DNA of 64,000 nt from Bradyrhizobium sp. CCBAU 051011 (GTDB lineage Bacteria; Pseudomonadota; Alphaproteobacteria; Rhizobiales; Xanthobacteraceae): positions 5,002,501-5,066,500 of the forward strand of contig NZ_CP022222.1 of NCBI RefSeq assembly GCF_009930815.1, read 5' to 3'. The notes below the pieces were generated by a model. It was not told where the DNA came from, did no database searches, and saw only the letters and a list, made by a program, of their open reading frames with translations. This document shows positions 11,793 to 21,112 of this stretch, in pieces (position 1 is the first letter of the stretch; the number at the start of each line of letters is the position of its first letter). A program made the translations under genes and the position numbers.

Positions 11793-13169
11793 CTACGCGC
11801 GCGGCGGCTCGGCATGGCTGATCACGCGCTTGATCGACGGGAACGCGCGGCGCAGCGCGCGCTCGATCTCGTCGACACTCTCATGCACCTTGATGACGCT
11901 CAGCGACTGCGCGGCGCGGCAATGGAAGTTAACGATTTCGCCGGCGTCGGTGTCGCGTACACGCACATTGTGAATGTCGTGGATCGCGCCGTTGCCGGCA
12001 AAGCGCATCAGCGCGGCCTTGATCTCTTCGACGCGCCCGGGCGCGGCGTCGGTGCCGTGCGGCAGCTCCGGCTCGAGCGGCTCGATGTGGGTATCGACCT
12101 CGACGTCCTCGCCAAAATCTTCGCGGATGCTGTGCTCGAGGTCGTGGGCGATGTCGTGCGCGGCCAAAAGTTCCATGTCGCCGTCGACTTCGAGGTCGAG
12201 GCTGACGATCAGCTTCTCGCCGAGATCGTGCACGGTGACATGGTGGACGGCGAGGCCGGAATTGCGGGCGATCACCATGACGCGCTCGCGCACGCTCTCA
12301 TTGTCGCGCGCGACCGGCACCGCGGTGAAGGTGAGGTCGGCGTCGCCGAGCGCCTTGCTGACGGCCGCCTGCGCGGACTTCTTGATCGCCTCGACGCGGT
12401 CGATCGGATAGGTGCGCGGCACCTTGGCGATGGCGTCGATGAAATGCGTCGGCCCGACCATGCGCACGCGCACGCGTTCGACGCCGACCACGCCAGGTAC
12501 CGCGCGGATCGCGGCCGTCGCCTTTTCCGAAGCGCCCTCCGGCGCGCGGTCGAGCAGGGTTTCGATGGTGGAGCGTCCGAGCCGCAGGCCGAGGATCGAG
12601 ATCATTACGGCTACGGCAATGGCCGCGACCGAATCGCCCCAGGCAAAGCCGAAGCCGGTGAGCACGAGGCCGATGATTACGGCGATCGAGCCGAGCACGT
12701 CGGAGGCAAAATGCAGGGCATCCGCCGCCAGCGCCTGGCTCCGCGTCTGGCGCGCCGTGCGATGCAACGCCCGCGCGCGCCAGAAATTCACTGCGATATC
12801 GATCACCAGCACGACGAAGGGAATCGCTGAAAGGGTGGGCGGCGGCGCACCCTCGCTCAGCCGGCTCCAGGATTCGACCAGGATGCCGCCGGCGAGCACA
12901 TAGAGCAGCGCGATGACAAACAGCGCCGACAGGCTCTCGAACTTGCCATGGCCGTAGTGATGCTCCGCGTCGGCCGGCTGGTCGGACACCCGCACCACCA
13001 GCCAGGTGATGACGGTCGCGATCACGTCGACGGAGGAGTGCAGCGCCTCGGAGATCAGCGCCAGCGAGCCGATCGCGATGCCGACCGCAAATTTCGCCGC
13101 CGCCATGCCGGCGCTGGCGAAGATCGAGATCGCCGCGACATTGGTCTTGAGTGTAGGGGATTTGGTCAT
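11793..13169 (-). CDS. Cation diffusion facilitator (CDF) metal exporter, long form
   Basis: 458 residues, against about 300 for a typical CDF. The membrane part carries the two halves of the transport site, H44xxxD48 (ALHSSVD) and H153xxxD157 (ALHFASD), a His/Asp pattern typical of zinc-transporting members. A histidine-rich loop AEHHYGHG follows the second helix. The C-terminal 240 residues contain the usual ferredoxin-like cytoplasmic domain plus at least one additional copy-like region (VRVRMVGPTHFIDAIAKV ... DLEVDGDMELLAAHDIAHDLEHSIRE ... VRVRDTDAGEIVNFHC), so regulatory metal binding may be expanded. Role: metal/proton exchange across the inner membrane. Stands alone, same strand as the kinase. 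Confidence 0.85.
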   Translation of the reverse strand: MTKSPTLKTNVAAISIFASAGMAAAKFAVGIAIGSLALISEALHSSVDVIATVITWLVVRVSDQPADAEHHYGHGKFESLSALFVIALLYVLAGGILVESWSRLSEGAPPPTLSAIPFVVLVIDIAVNFWRARALHRTARQTRSQALAADALHFASDVLGSIAVIIGLVLTGFGFAWGDSVAAIAVAVMISILGLRLGRSTIETLLDRAPEGASEKATAAIRAVPGVVGVERVRVRMVGPTHFIDAIAKVPRTYPIDRVEAIKKSAQAAVSKALGDADLTFTAVPVARDNESVRERVMVIARNSGLAVHHVTVHDLGEKLIVSLDLEVDGDMELLAAHDIAHDLEHSIREDFGEDVEVDTHIEPLEPELPHGTDAAPGRVEEIKAALMRFAGNGAIHDIHNVRVRDTDAGEIVNFHCRAAQSLSVIKVHESVDEIERALRRAFPSIKRVISHAEPPRA

Positions 13170-14188
13170 GGCCGGCGGTTTAGCAGGGGGGCAGCTAACA
13201 TGAAAGGCAGGGGTTGCAGGCGCTATCGCAACTCGTTTGCAGGAGCATTTGTTGCGAATTGTACCTGAGCTTGGAGACCGTCATTGCGAGCCAACGGGTC
13301 GCGCGAATGCGCGCCCCGTTGGCTCGCAATGACGTGGCAGCCATTGAATACACCTCCGCGTTCTCGCGGCGCTCAGCCCGAGCTTTGCAAATTCATTCGC
13401 CCAAGGAGAAGAGGGCGCAGGGAATGCCGGGTGCTTGCTGCACCCGCGGTCTCGTGTGCAAATAGCGAAAGGAAAAACGCACACGAACATACAGGTACAG
13501 CCGAGGCACTCCGGCATTCCCTGCGCGATGGTTTGACGGCTTATGCCGAGCTCTCCCTGGAGACGAATTCCTCTTGCCTCCATCGCTGCCGGCTTGATGA
13601 CCAATCGATCCGGTCGGATCAAACTCGCCACCGGCAGCTTGGCACCAGCCACGGGTGTCAGGACCACACGGTTTTGCCGTACGCTTCAGCGCCGTACGTC
13701 CTGCGCGCCGTGTCCGCTCACGGCCAAAGCCGCCCCGCGAACAGCCTCTCGCGCCGACGCTGCCGCGTCCACCGCATCCCGCCCCACGTTCGTGACGATG
13801 GCCAACGCCCCTCTTGTCGGGACGGGATGGCGGGATTTGTAAGCGTGATTTGGGGTGAGGACGAAGCGGAATATTTTGATGCGACGGCTGGACGGGCAAA
13901 TCACGTTGAAGTTGTTATGGAAAATAGATTATTCGAGAAAAATCGATTTTTGCGCCCGCCGGATATTTGCCAACGAACGGGACAAAGCCGCACGGCCGGT
14001 TGCTGACTTCTGCACCAACAGAACTAAGGCGCCCTACGCACTGGCTTCCGCCTTCGTAGGCAGAAGCAGACAGAAAAGCCTGGGGAAGTCGGCCCTTGAC
14101 CCAAAGCCGACTTTGCCCAGGCTTGAAATCAGTCAACCGCATATGCTCCGCGCACGATGCGGCAGCTCATTATTCGACTTGCCTTGCT
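13170..14188. other. About 1 kb non-coding, repeat-rich region
   Basis: No credible gene. It starts with a 20-bp perfect inverted repeat (13279-13334), then carries a 16-nt inverted pair (13415-13430 and 13511-13526) enclosing a second, shorter pair (GTGTGC/GCACAC). The downstream part to about 14000 has weak open frames on both strands without protein-like composition. From memory the segment from about 13500 resembles a long dispersed intergenic repeat of Bradyrhizobium genomes; this needs a nucleotide search. Confidence 0.55.
13279..13334. repeat. Perfect 20-bp inverted repeat containing the AACGGGTCGCGC element
   Basis: Arms 13279-13298 and 13315-13334 are exact reverse complements (CGTCATTGCGAGCCAACGGG on the left), with a 16-nt centre rich in GCGC. 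The outer part is a TCATTGCGAG-type palindrome; the inner part is the AACGGGTCGCGC element also seen at 14922 and 16545. Confidence 0.8.
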
Positions 14189-14704
14189 TCAGTCCTCTTC
14201 GTCGGGCTGTGCACGGCGCCGTTCTACGGCCTCGCTCATATCATGGAGTACAAAGAGCGCGAGGGCCGCCATGTGCCGCCGCTGTTCGGGGCTAAACGTC
14301 TTGTAGAGTGGCTGCCACGCTTCGGCGAGCTTGTCCAAATCGGCTGATCGTTGAGCCAAAGCTTCCGAGCGTCGTTGCATGAACGCGATGGGATCACGAT
14401 TGCGCATGACCTCGATGGAGTTCTGGTCGACCCGTCTGCCCACCGTTTCCGAGACTTTTGCAACGCGGGCTTTCCGGTCCTCCGCCCTGGCACGAATGGC
14501 GCTCTCGACAGGCGGCCATAATTTTTCCTGGTCAGGTGTGAGCTGCAACGCGGCCTTCACCAGTTCAATGCGCAAGTCCGTCAGCGAATTCCGGTCGGCT
14601 ATATTCAGCCGTTCCGGAGTCGCGGGAGAGGGAGTTTGCGCGTGGGCAATCGGCGATGCCGTAAGGAAGAGTGCAGTTGCTCCAACCACTACTATTTTGA
14701 TCAT
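14189..14704 (-). CDS. LTXXQ/Spy-like periplasmic protein
   Basis: 171 residues from ATG 14704, which has AGGAG 8 nt upstream and opens a signal peptide (MIKIVVVGATALFLTASPIAHA). The mature protein is helical and carries the LTXXQ motif twice in degenerate form (LQLTPDQEKLW near residue 60, TFSPEQRRHM near 145), the hallmark of Spy/CpxP-like periplasmic chaperones. Basic and acidic residues alternate in the middle helix. Chaperone or metal-stress role is inferred from the family. Alone on this strand, after the repeat-rich region. Confidence 0.75.
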   Translation of the reverse strand: MIKIVVVGATALFLTASPIAHAQTPSPATPERLNIADRNSLTDLRIELVKAALQLTPDQEKLWPPVESAIRARAEDRKARVAKVSETVGRRVDQNSIEVMRNRDPIAFMQRRSEALAQRSADLDKLAEAWQPLYKTFSPEQRRHMAALALFVLHDMSEAVERRRAQPDEED

Positions 14705-14907
14705 CGGCGATCTCCTAGGTAGATGGCCCCCAGGCATCGCGCAACAGAGATCGCGTCCGCGAAATCGCGTTGATCCAAATCAAGGGACAAGAGAAAGTCC
14801 TTTGATGCGCACACCAAGCTACCGGTGTGTCCGCCCGTGCGCCGGTATTCGGCGGCGGACATCAACTCTCGCCGATAGTTCTACTGCGTCACACCCATTC
14901 AAATCCT

Positions 14908-15012
14908 CATCCTGAGGAGCCGCCAACGGGTCGCGCAAACGCGCGCCCGATGATAGGCTCCGCGGCGTCTCGAAGGATGCAGGCCCGCCTGCGGCCTCAT
15001 GGTTCGAGACGC
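14908..15012. repeat. Composite palindromic repeat, one element nested in another
   Basis: An outer repeat with CATCCT (14908-14913) paired to AGGATG (14974-14979), followed by GGCCTCATGGTTCGAGACGC (14993-15012), encloses an inner AACGGGTCGCGC element at 14922-14964 ending in GGCTCCGCG. The outer repeat reads as intact if the inner element is removed. Confidence 0.65.
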
Positions 15013-15065
15013 GCTCCGCACCGTAAGGGGCATGACGCAGTAGGATTAGCCTCCACGCTGCGGGT

Positions 15066-15434
15066 TCAAAGACCTCCTCGCGGTAGGAAGAAGCAAAGCT
15101 CGATTCCCGTGTGCCGGTTAATGAACAGCACGGGGACGCGATCAGGCGTGTCTTCTTCTTTTATGATGTCGGGCGGGATGGTTTTCCACTCGCCGTCTTT
15201 CAGGTACTGCCACTGGTCCGAGCGATCTTCGCCAACCCTGAAGCGGGTCTTGAAGACGTCGCCGTTGTCGCAGCAGGATTTCCAGGGAACACCGAGACGC
15301 TTCCGAGCGGCGGCGTTCATTTCCTGCTTGTTGAACCATTCGTGGTTGGGCATCGACGGATCGTGCGCGTCAGCCTGAAAGGAAAACAAGACAAGAAGAC
15401 CGAATGCCGTCAGTACGCGACCGAACGCTTTCAT
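15066..15434 (-). CDS. Small exported hypothetical protein with Cys pair
   Basis: 122 residues from ATG 15434 with a signal peptide (MKAFGRVLTAFGLLVLFSFQADA). The mature part has H/W-rich MPNHEWFNKQEMNAAARKRLG, then WKSCCDNGDVFKTRF, and ends LCFFLPRGGL. The adjacent Cys pair plus a third Cys could form disulfides or bind a metal. I recognise it only as a conserved hypothetical of this bacterial group and assign no function. Confidence 0.6.
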   Translation of the reverse strand: MKAFGRVLTAFGLLVLFSFQADAHDPSMPNHEWFNKQEMNAAARKRLGVPWKSCCDNGDVFKTRFRVGEDRSDQWQYLKDGEWKTIPPDIIKEEDTPDRVPVLFINRHTGIELCFFLPRGGL

Positions 15435-15446
15435 GGCAGCCTCCAT

Positions 15447-15782
15447 TCTGGACTGTCACCAAACGCGAATCACACGAATTCTCCGGCAACCAATCAGGCC
15501 ACACTCATAGGAAAATGGAATCGCATTTTCTGAGCGACCCGCTCATTTAAGCACCACTGTTGTTTTTCTGTTGGTGTTCTACCGCACAAGCGGCCCGTAT
15601 TATTACCGGTACCTCCTGACCTTTCTCTTCCCCCAATCATACGCATGGCGCGACGGACCCACGCAAAAAGACGTCCGTCGTTCCGTCGCGGCATCAAGTG
15701 AGCGTGATATGTGAGGCGGTTCACATCTGGAAATCGCGAGTTGATTTAACGCCCTCGCAAACCCGGTTTCGGGAGGCGTGCG
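15447..15782. other. Intergenic, nothing recognised
   Basis: 335 nt between two small genes. No convincing frame, hairpin terminator or operator was seen. Confidence 0.5.
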
Positions 15783-16073
15783 ATGCCCTTGTTCAACAGC
15801 CACATCAGTTGGCGGGGAATGGCTGCCACGGTGGTGGTCGAGCTTCTCATCTTGCTCGCACTTGCGTTCGCCGTTGTTAGTTACGTCGAATGGTCATCGA
15901 ATACCGTCGTAGCCGAGTTTATGCGTGCGACTGAGTCGTCGGCATCTGATCCGAGGGCATCTGATCCGAGCCATTCCGAGGAATCTTCAGCTCGGATTCA
16001 GCCGCCCAAGGGATCAACGGGCTGCCCCGTAGGCAAGAAATCGCTGCCAACGCAACTAGCGCCCTTGCCGTGA
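15783..16073 (+). CDS. Small single-span membrane protein
   Basis: 96 residues. A hydrophobic helix at about 14-36 (ATVVVELLILLALAFAVVSYV) after a short N-terminus, then a Ser/Asp-rich tail with a tandem ASDP (SASDPRASDPSHSEE) and a final Pro/Lys-rich stretch. Likely an inner-membrane protein with the tail on the outside. Resembles small conserved hypothetical proteins of Bradyrhizobium; no function known. Confidence 0.55.
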   Translation: MPLFNSHISWRGMAATVVVELLILLALAFAVVSYVEWSSNTVVAEFMRATESSASDPRASDPSHSEESSARIQPPKGSTGCPVGKKSLPTQLAPLP

Positions 16074-16132
16074 GCTATAGACTAATTCGGCCGCGTGCGC
16101 TCAACGCGCGCATCGTGCGCGACGGAACGATT

Positions 16133-16357
16133 TCATCCGCGGCCGGCGAGCTCGACCGGAGTTCGGTAGAGCTCGTTACTGTCACCGTCGGTGACGCGCA
16201 CGGCGCATCCGGTGGAACACAGCTCGGGACGAACGATACGTAGCTCGCTCGCGAGGCTTTCAGCTTTATCGATCGCGTTTTCCGTATTCTCGAGGATCAT
16301 ACCGCCCTGGTATTTGAACTCCGCACCGATGACGAGATCAAAATTGAAGTATGGCAT
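16133..16357 (-). CDS. DUF6894 small protein
   Basis: 74 residues from the second Met (16357): MPYFNFDLVIG is the standard start of this family, and GGMILENTENAIDKAESLASELRIV then AVRVTDGDSNELYRTPV complete it. DUF6894 proteins are small cytosolic alpha/beta proteins, common in multiple copies in Bradyrhizobium, without known function. Confidence 0.7.
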   Translation of the reverse strand: MPYFNFDLVIGAEFKYQGGMILENTENAIDKAESLASELRIVRPELCSTGCAVRVTDGDSNELYRTPVELAGRG

Positions 16358-16544
16358 TGTCCAGCCCCCAGCCAAGTTTCAATCGCACTGAATCTAACCT
16401 GAGTCTGGCTGGTTCCTTCATTACAACTCTGATCCTGCGATCTGATTGTGGTCGCCTGTTGCGTTTCGGTATCGCGACCGGACCACCGCGTGCACAACAT
16501 ATGACGAGCACCTGCAGGTCGTTCGGTTGCGGTTCGTAGGATGG

Positions 16545-16590
16545 GGAGCCAACGGGTCGCGCGAACGCGCGCCCGATGACAGGCTCCGCG
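16545..16590. repeat. AACGGGTCGCGC palindromic element
   Basis: GGAGCCAACGGGTCGCGC at the left and CCGATGACAGGCTCCGCG at the right, with a GCGC-rich palindromic core. GGAGCC/GGCTCC form the outer stem. Same element as at 14922-14964 and, in altered form, 13291-13320 and 21954-21992. Confidence 0.7.
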
Positions 16591-16620
16591 ATATCAATCA
16601 ATGCGTCCGTTCACACCGGC

Positions 16621-16649
16621 GATGGGTTTCGCTGCGCTCTCTACCCATC
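16621..16649. repeat. GATGGGT...ACCCATC intergenic repeat, copy 2
   Basis: Arms 16621-16627 and 16643-16649 around TTCGCTGCGCTCTCT. Related to 8195-8222 and 33292-33318. Confidence 0.7.
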
Positions 16650-16850
16650 CTGCGAAAACACGCGTTGCGATCTCGCAGCACCGCCACGCTTTAGAGGTGG
16701 GCCTGACATGGTCAACTCCAAACGCTGGCTTCCGATTTAGAATCATTGTGGAACCCTGAGACCGATGACCCGGAGTTGTGACCAAGATCATATGGGTCGC
16801 TCGACTTTCGACGCATCGTATTGGCGTTATTGATGTCCGTTGAGGTACGG

Positions 16851-19800
16851 ATGCACTGCACGAATTGCGCAGCCGAAGTCCCGGAGCAAAGAAAATTCTG
16901 TGGCCAGTGCGGAGCGGCGGTCGTGCGGCGTTGTCCGGCCTGCGGCGTGGCGAACCCGGCCCTGAACAGGTTTTGCGGCGACTGCGGGACCAAATTACGC
17001 GTGGAATCTCACGCGGTGGCGACGACGGCGCGTGACGCGCGGCCGATCGAGCGCCGGCAGCTTACCGTACTGTTTTGTGATCTGGTCGGGTCGACTGAAC
17101 TTTCCGCGAGGCTCGATCCCGAAGACTTCAGCGCAATCATTGCCGGCTACCGGCGCTGCATTGCTGAAACCGTTGCCCGCTTCGACGGCTTTGTCGCGCG
17201 ACATCATGGGGACGGCGCGGTCGTATGTTTTGGCTATCCTCACGCGCACGAGGACGACGCGGAGCGCGCCGTTCAGGCCAGTCTCGCACTGGTGCAAGCG
17301 ATCGCCGCCTTGCCCGCGAAAGCGAAGATGAGCGCGCGCGTTGGCGTTGCAACGGGCGTTGCGATTGTCGGCGATATGTCTGATAGCGCGATTTCCGAGG
17401 AGCATGGCATCCTCGGCGATACGCCGAATCTTGCCGCCCGACTGCAATCGCTCGCCGAGCCCGGCTGTGTTGTTATCTCGGGTCGCACAAAGACGATCGC
17501 GGGACCGCAGTTCGAGTATCTCGATCTCGGTAAGGTCGAGATCAAGGGATTGGTAAAACCAGTCGCTGCCTGGCAAGTCGCAGGCAAGACAGCGGTGACC
17601 AGCCGATCGCACGCTCTCCAAAGCCGCGACTTGCTGCCGCTGATCGGTCGTGATGAAGAAATGGAGCTGCTGCTGAGCCGATGGAAGCGGGCCAAGGGCG
17701 GCGAAGGTCAGGTGGTGCTGCTCTCCGGTGAAGCGGGGATCGGCAAATCACGGCTCACCGTCGCGCTGCTGGAACAGCTTGCTCGCGAGCCGCACATACG
17801 TGTGCGTTGCTTCTGCTCACCGCAGCATACCGACAGCACGCTCTATCCGGTGATCGGCGAGATGTTGCGCGCCGCTCGCTTTGCTCACGATGACAGCCAG
17901 CAAGTAAAAAGGGACAAGCTTGACGCGTTGCTGGCGCAAAGCTCCACGCCACCTCAGGATGCGGCGCTGTTTGCCGAACTGCTGTCGCTGCCCAACGATG
18001 GACGCTACCCTGCGGTTGAAGCGGAGCCGCAGCTCCGTCGTCAGAAAACACTGAAAGCTCTTGCTTCGCAAATCGAGACGCTGGCGCGGATCAATCCCGT
18101 GCTGGTGATTTTCGAAGATGCGCATTGGGCCGATCCAACCAGCCTCGAACTATTCGCCCGGACGGCGGACCTGGCCGTGAGCCACCGGCTCTTGATACTC
18201 GTTACTTTCAGGCCGGAATTCAGACCGCCCTTGACTGGACGGCCGCACGTGACTGAGCTGACCCTCAATCGGCTGGCGCCGCGCGACATCGATTTCCTGA
18301 TCGAGGGAGTCGTCGGCAACCGATCGCTGCCGGCGGGCATCCGCCAGGACATTATCGAGCGCACCGACGGCATTCCACTGTTCGCCGAGGAGATGACCAA
18401 AGCGGTGCTGGACGCTGAGGGTGAGAGTGATGTGCAGCGGACCTTTGCGGGGACGCCGACGCCTGTCGTGGCGGTTCCGGCGAGCCTGCAGGCTTCTCTG
18501 ATGTCGCGGCTCGACCGGCTCGGCCCGGCGAAAGACATCGCGCAGGTCGGCGCGGCGATCGGCCGGGCATTTTCCCACATGTTGCTGGCTGCGCTTGTGC
18601 GAAAGCCAAAGGAAGAACTGGACTCCGACCTCGAACGGCTCGTTGCGGCGGGTCTGCTGTTTCGACACGGCACCCCGCCGCATGCGAGCTACCTGTTCAA
18701 GCATGCGCTGGTGCAGGACGTTGCCTACAATACGCTGCTGCGAGAGCCGAGGCGCGCGCTGCATGCGCGCATCGCCGAAATCCTTGAAAGCCAGTTCCCG
18801 GAAATAGCCGATAGCCAGCCCGAACTACTCGCTCGTCACTACACAAAGGCCGACCTGATCGAGAAGTCAGCGCGGCTGTGGGGCAAGGCGGGACAGCGGT
18901 CACAGGAGCGCTCGGCGCTGATCGAAGCAGCAGAACAGCTTGACCAGGCTCTGGCGCAAATAGCAACGTTGCCCAGCACGCCCGACCTGCGGCGCGAGCA
19001 GATCATCCTGCAAGTTGCGCTCTTGAACACGCTGATGCATGTCAAGGGATACGGCGCGCCCGAAACCAAGACTGCCGTGGCGCAGGCGAGGGCGTTTATC
19101 GAGCAAGCGGAACAGCTTGGAGAGTCTCCCGATGACCCCTCGTTGCTGCTCTCAACCCTCTTTGGGCAGTGGATCGTCAATTTCATAAACTTTAATGGTG
19201 ACGTTGCGCGCGAGCTCGCGGCGCGGTTTCTGGCGCTCGGCGAGAACGAGGGGGCGGCGGTGCCGCGCATGATCGGGCACCGCACCATGGCGAGTACGCT
19301 CGCGCTGAGGGGAGACCTCGTGGGAGCGAAGGTGCACTACAACGAAGCCCTCGCCCTCTATCGTCCTGCCGAGCACCGCCGATTGATGACGCGATTTGGC
19401 CAGGACCTGCGGGTGACGTGCCTGGCCTTCCGTTCAATGGCCTCATGGCTGCTCGGCTATCCCCAGGCTGCGCTGAACGACGCAGACTGCGCGCTGATGG
19501 AAGCGCGCCAGATCGATCATGCGGCCACGTTGATGTTTACGCTGAATTTTCCGATCCTTGTTAATACCTATTGCGGGAATTACCACGCGGCAAATACGCA
19601 TCTCAAAGAGCTTGTCGCGCTGGCGGAGGAGAAGAGCGCTCCGTTCCGGAAAGCGGAAGGCGTGTTGCGGCGGGGCTATATCCTGACCCTGACGGGAGCC
19701 GCGAAAGCGGTCGAGACCGTCTCGACGGGTATTGATCTATGGCGGTCGGCCGGATCGACGATATTTACGCCGGAGCAGGAGTTCATGCTGGCAATTGCGC

Positions 19801-20171
19801 ATGCGGATTCGGGCCAATTCGATGATGCCTGGCGCTGCGTCGGCAACGCAATGACAGCGATGCGGGAAACCAAGGAAAGATGGTGCGAGGCTGAGGTTCA
19901 TCGTGTCGCCGGTGAAATCGCGCTCAGATGGCCGCAGCGGGACGAGGCGAAGGCGCAAGCGTATTTCGAGCATTCCCTGGCCATTGCGCGAGCGCAGCAT
20001 GCAAAATCGTGGGAATTGCGCGCGGCCACCAGCTCGGCGCGGCTCTTGAACTGTCAGGGCAAACGGAAAATGGCACGTGACCTTCTCGCGCCCATCTACG
20101 ATTGGTTCACCGAAGGCTTTGACACCAGCGATCTGCGAAAGGCCAAGGCCTTGCTCGGCGAGATCAGTTGA
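16851..20171 (+). CDS. Zinc-ribbon / nucleotide cyclase / AAA ATPase / TPR protein
   Basis: 1106 residues from ATG 16851 (GAGG 6 nt upstream; an ATG at 16833 lacks one). Order: two zinc ribbons in residues 1-50 (CTNC...CGQC, CPAC...CGDC); class III cyclase about 65-235, with metal Asp in LFCDLVGST and HHGDGAVV, NLAARL and the substrate Lys in VEIKGLVKP; AAA/STAND ATPase with Walker A GEAGIGKSR and Walker B VLVIFEDAHWAD; then about 500 residues of TPR-like helices. This is a known large soluble signalling class, abundant in Bradyrhizobium; catalysis looks intact. The stimulus is unknown. No partner genes are evident. Confidence 0.82.
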   Translation: MHCTNCAAEVPEQRKFCGQCGAAVVRRCPACGVANPALNRFCGDCGTKLRVESHAVATTARDARPIERRQLTVLFCDLVGSTELSARLDPEDFSAIIAGYRRCIAETVARFDGFVARHHGDGAVVCFGYPHAHEDDAERAVQASLALVQAIAALPAKAKMSARVGVATGVAIVGDMSDSAISEEHGILGDTPNLAARLQSLAEPGCVVISGRTKTIAGPQFEYLDLGKVEIKGLVKPVAAWQVAGKTAVTSRSHALQSRDLLPLIGRDEEMELLLSRWKRAKGGEGQVVLLSGEAGIGKSRLTVALLEQLAREPHIRVRCFCSPQHTDSTLYPVIGEMLRAARFAHDDSQQVKRDKLDALLAQSSTPPQDAALFAELLSLPNDGRYPAVEAEPQLRRQKTLKALASQIETLARINPVLVIFEDAHWADPTSLELFARTADLAVSHRLLILVTFRPEFRPPLTGRPHVTELTLNRLAPRDIDFLIEGVVGNRSLPAGIRQDIIERTDGIPLFAEEMTKAVLDAEGESDVQRTFAGTPTPVVAVPASLQASLMSRLDRLGPAKDIAQVGAAIGRAFSHMLLAALVRKPKEELDSDLERLVAAGLLFRHGTPPHASYLFKHALVQDVAYNTLLREPRRALHARIAEILESQFPEIADSQPELLARHYTKADLIEKSARLWGKAGQRSQERSALIEAAEQLDQALAQIATLPSTPDLRREQIILQVALLNTLMHVKGYGAPETKTAVAQARAFIEQAEQLGESPDDPSLLLSTLFGQWIVNFINFNGDVARELAARFLALGENEGAAVPRMIGHRTMASTLALRGDLVGAKVHYNEALALYRPAEHRRLMTRFGQDLRVTCLAFRSMASWLLGYPQAALNDADCALMEARQIDHAATLMFTLNFPILVNTYCGNYHAANTHLKELVALAEEKSAPFRKAEGVLRRGYILTLTGAAKAVETVSTGIDLWRSAGSTIFTPEQEFMLAIAHADSGQFDDAWRCVGNAMTAMRETKERWCEAEVHRVAGEIALRWPQRDEAKAQAYFEHSLAIARAQHAKSWELRAATSSARLLNCQGKRKMARDLLAPIYDWFTEGFDTSDLRKAKALLGEIS

Positions 20172-20344
20172 AGGCGCCTTCGGTCATCAACGAGCCGGTC
20201 GCCACCGCGGATGATTTAGGTTTCATTCATCGTACTTATTAGAGTTCGATTCAAATTTTCCGTTCATGATCGCCGCGTTTCTCGCGGCATTTCATTTTTG
20301 ATCGGCAGCTCCAACACGGCTCGCGTTGCTACGGAAGCATTGTC

Positions 20345-20839
20345 ATGGCGATCGCTGGTGCAGCGTTTCGTGCTCAGGATTCTTGCGGACTTCTAACCGG
20401 GCGGCTGCATTCCGCCAGCTTGAAATCGCACGCCCCAAAGTTGCTGGCCGCCTGCGCTGTCCTGTTCTCGATCTCGGTCGCCGGTTGCGCGCGCAATCCC
20501 GCGCCGCGTGAATTCAATCCAGCCCAGCGCGAAGTCAAAGCATCTCCCACCCGTGCGGTCGTGCGCGCCCGCCGCCCCTCTGAACAGCGTCGATATTCGG
20601 AGCCAAGAATTCGGCGGCCGGACCCGGCGCTGCTTTCCCCACAGCCTGCGCCCGATTGCGAGTTCAAAATATCCGACCTGAAGACCGTGGATCCGGATCG
20701 GTGGGCCCGCTTGAAGGTCGAGTACGAGCGACAGTGCTATCAGGATGCAGAGAAGGCTGCGCGCGACCGCCTGATCTTGCTGCAGGCGTCAGCTACGTGC
20801 GAAATCGAGCCGGCTCGACAGCGAACGCCAGTCCGGTAG
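20345..20839 (+). CDS. Putative lipoprotein
   Basis: 164 residues. A hydrophobic stretch LLAACAVLFSISVAGC places a lipobox Cys at about residue 48, so the true start may be an internal codon nearer the hydrophobic run; the ATG at 20345 gives an unusually long n-region. The mature part is Arg/Pro-rich (VVRARRPSEQRRYSEPRIRRPDP) and ends in a helical segment with three Cys (CEFKISDLK, YERQCYQDAEKAARD, ATCEIEP). Function unknown. Confidence 0.5.
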   Translation: MAIAGAAFRAQDSCGLLTGRLHSASLKSHAPKLLAACAVLFSISVAGCARNPAPREFNPAQREVKASPTRAVVRARRPSEQRRYSEPRIRRPDPALLSPQPAPDCEFKISDLKTVDPDRWARLKVEYERQCYQDAEKAARDRLILLQASATCEIEPARQRTPVR

Positions 20840-21112
20840 CAACCCAGGGTAGCCAGCGCCTCACCGCCGACTGCGTGTCGGTTGCGCTTCGCATGACCCG
20901 TGCACAGGTGCGGCGCGCACTTCTAGATTGTGCTCAGCATCCACTGTCGAGGCGTAAGCCCTGTGTCTTCCAGATGACAATGGTGTGGCGTTCGTCCTTA
21001 ATTTTGTCGTTCTTTTGCCGTGCCGCCGTTTCACGTTTTCGCCGGTGGGATTCGATTTTACTGTGCTTTGCTGGGGAGGAATTGAAGAGTATTAACTTTT
21101 TAGAGAGTAGTT

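Larger units (their letters stand above)
16376..16850. other. Repeat-containing intergenic region
   Basis: Holds an AACGGGTCGCGC element (16545-16590) next to a GTAGGATGGG end at 16536-16545, and a GATGGGT repeat at 16621-16649. No gene is seen. Confidence 0.55.

Noticed and set aside
11600..11815. N-terminal extension of the histidine kinase
   Set aside because: Would overlap the CDF gene and place 72 non-membrane residues before the first helix without a ribosome site.
13281..13899. Overlapping open frames on both strands as genes
   Set aside because: No ribosome sites, biased composition and location inside repeat DNA.
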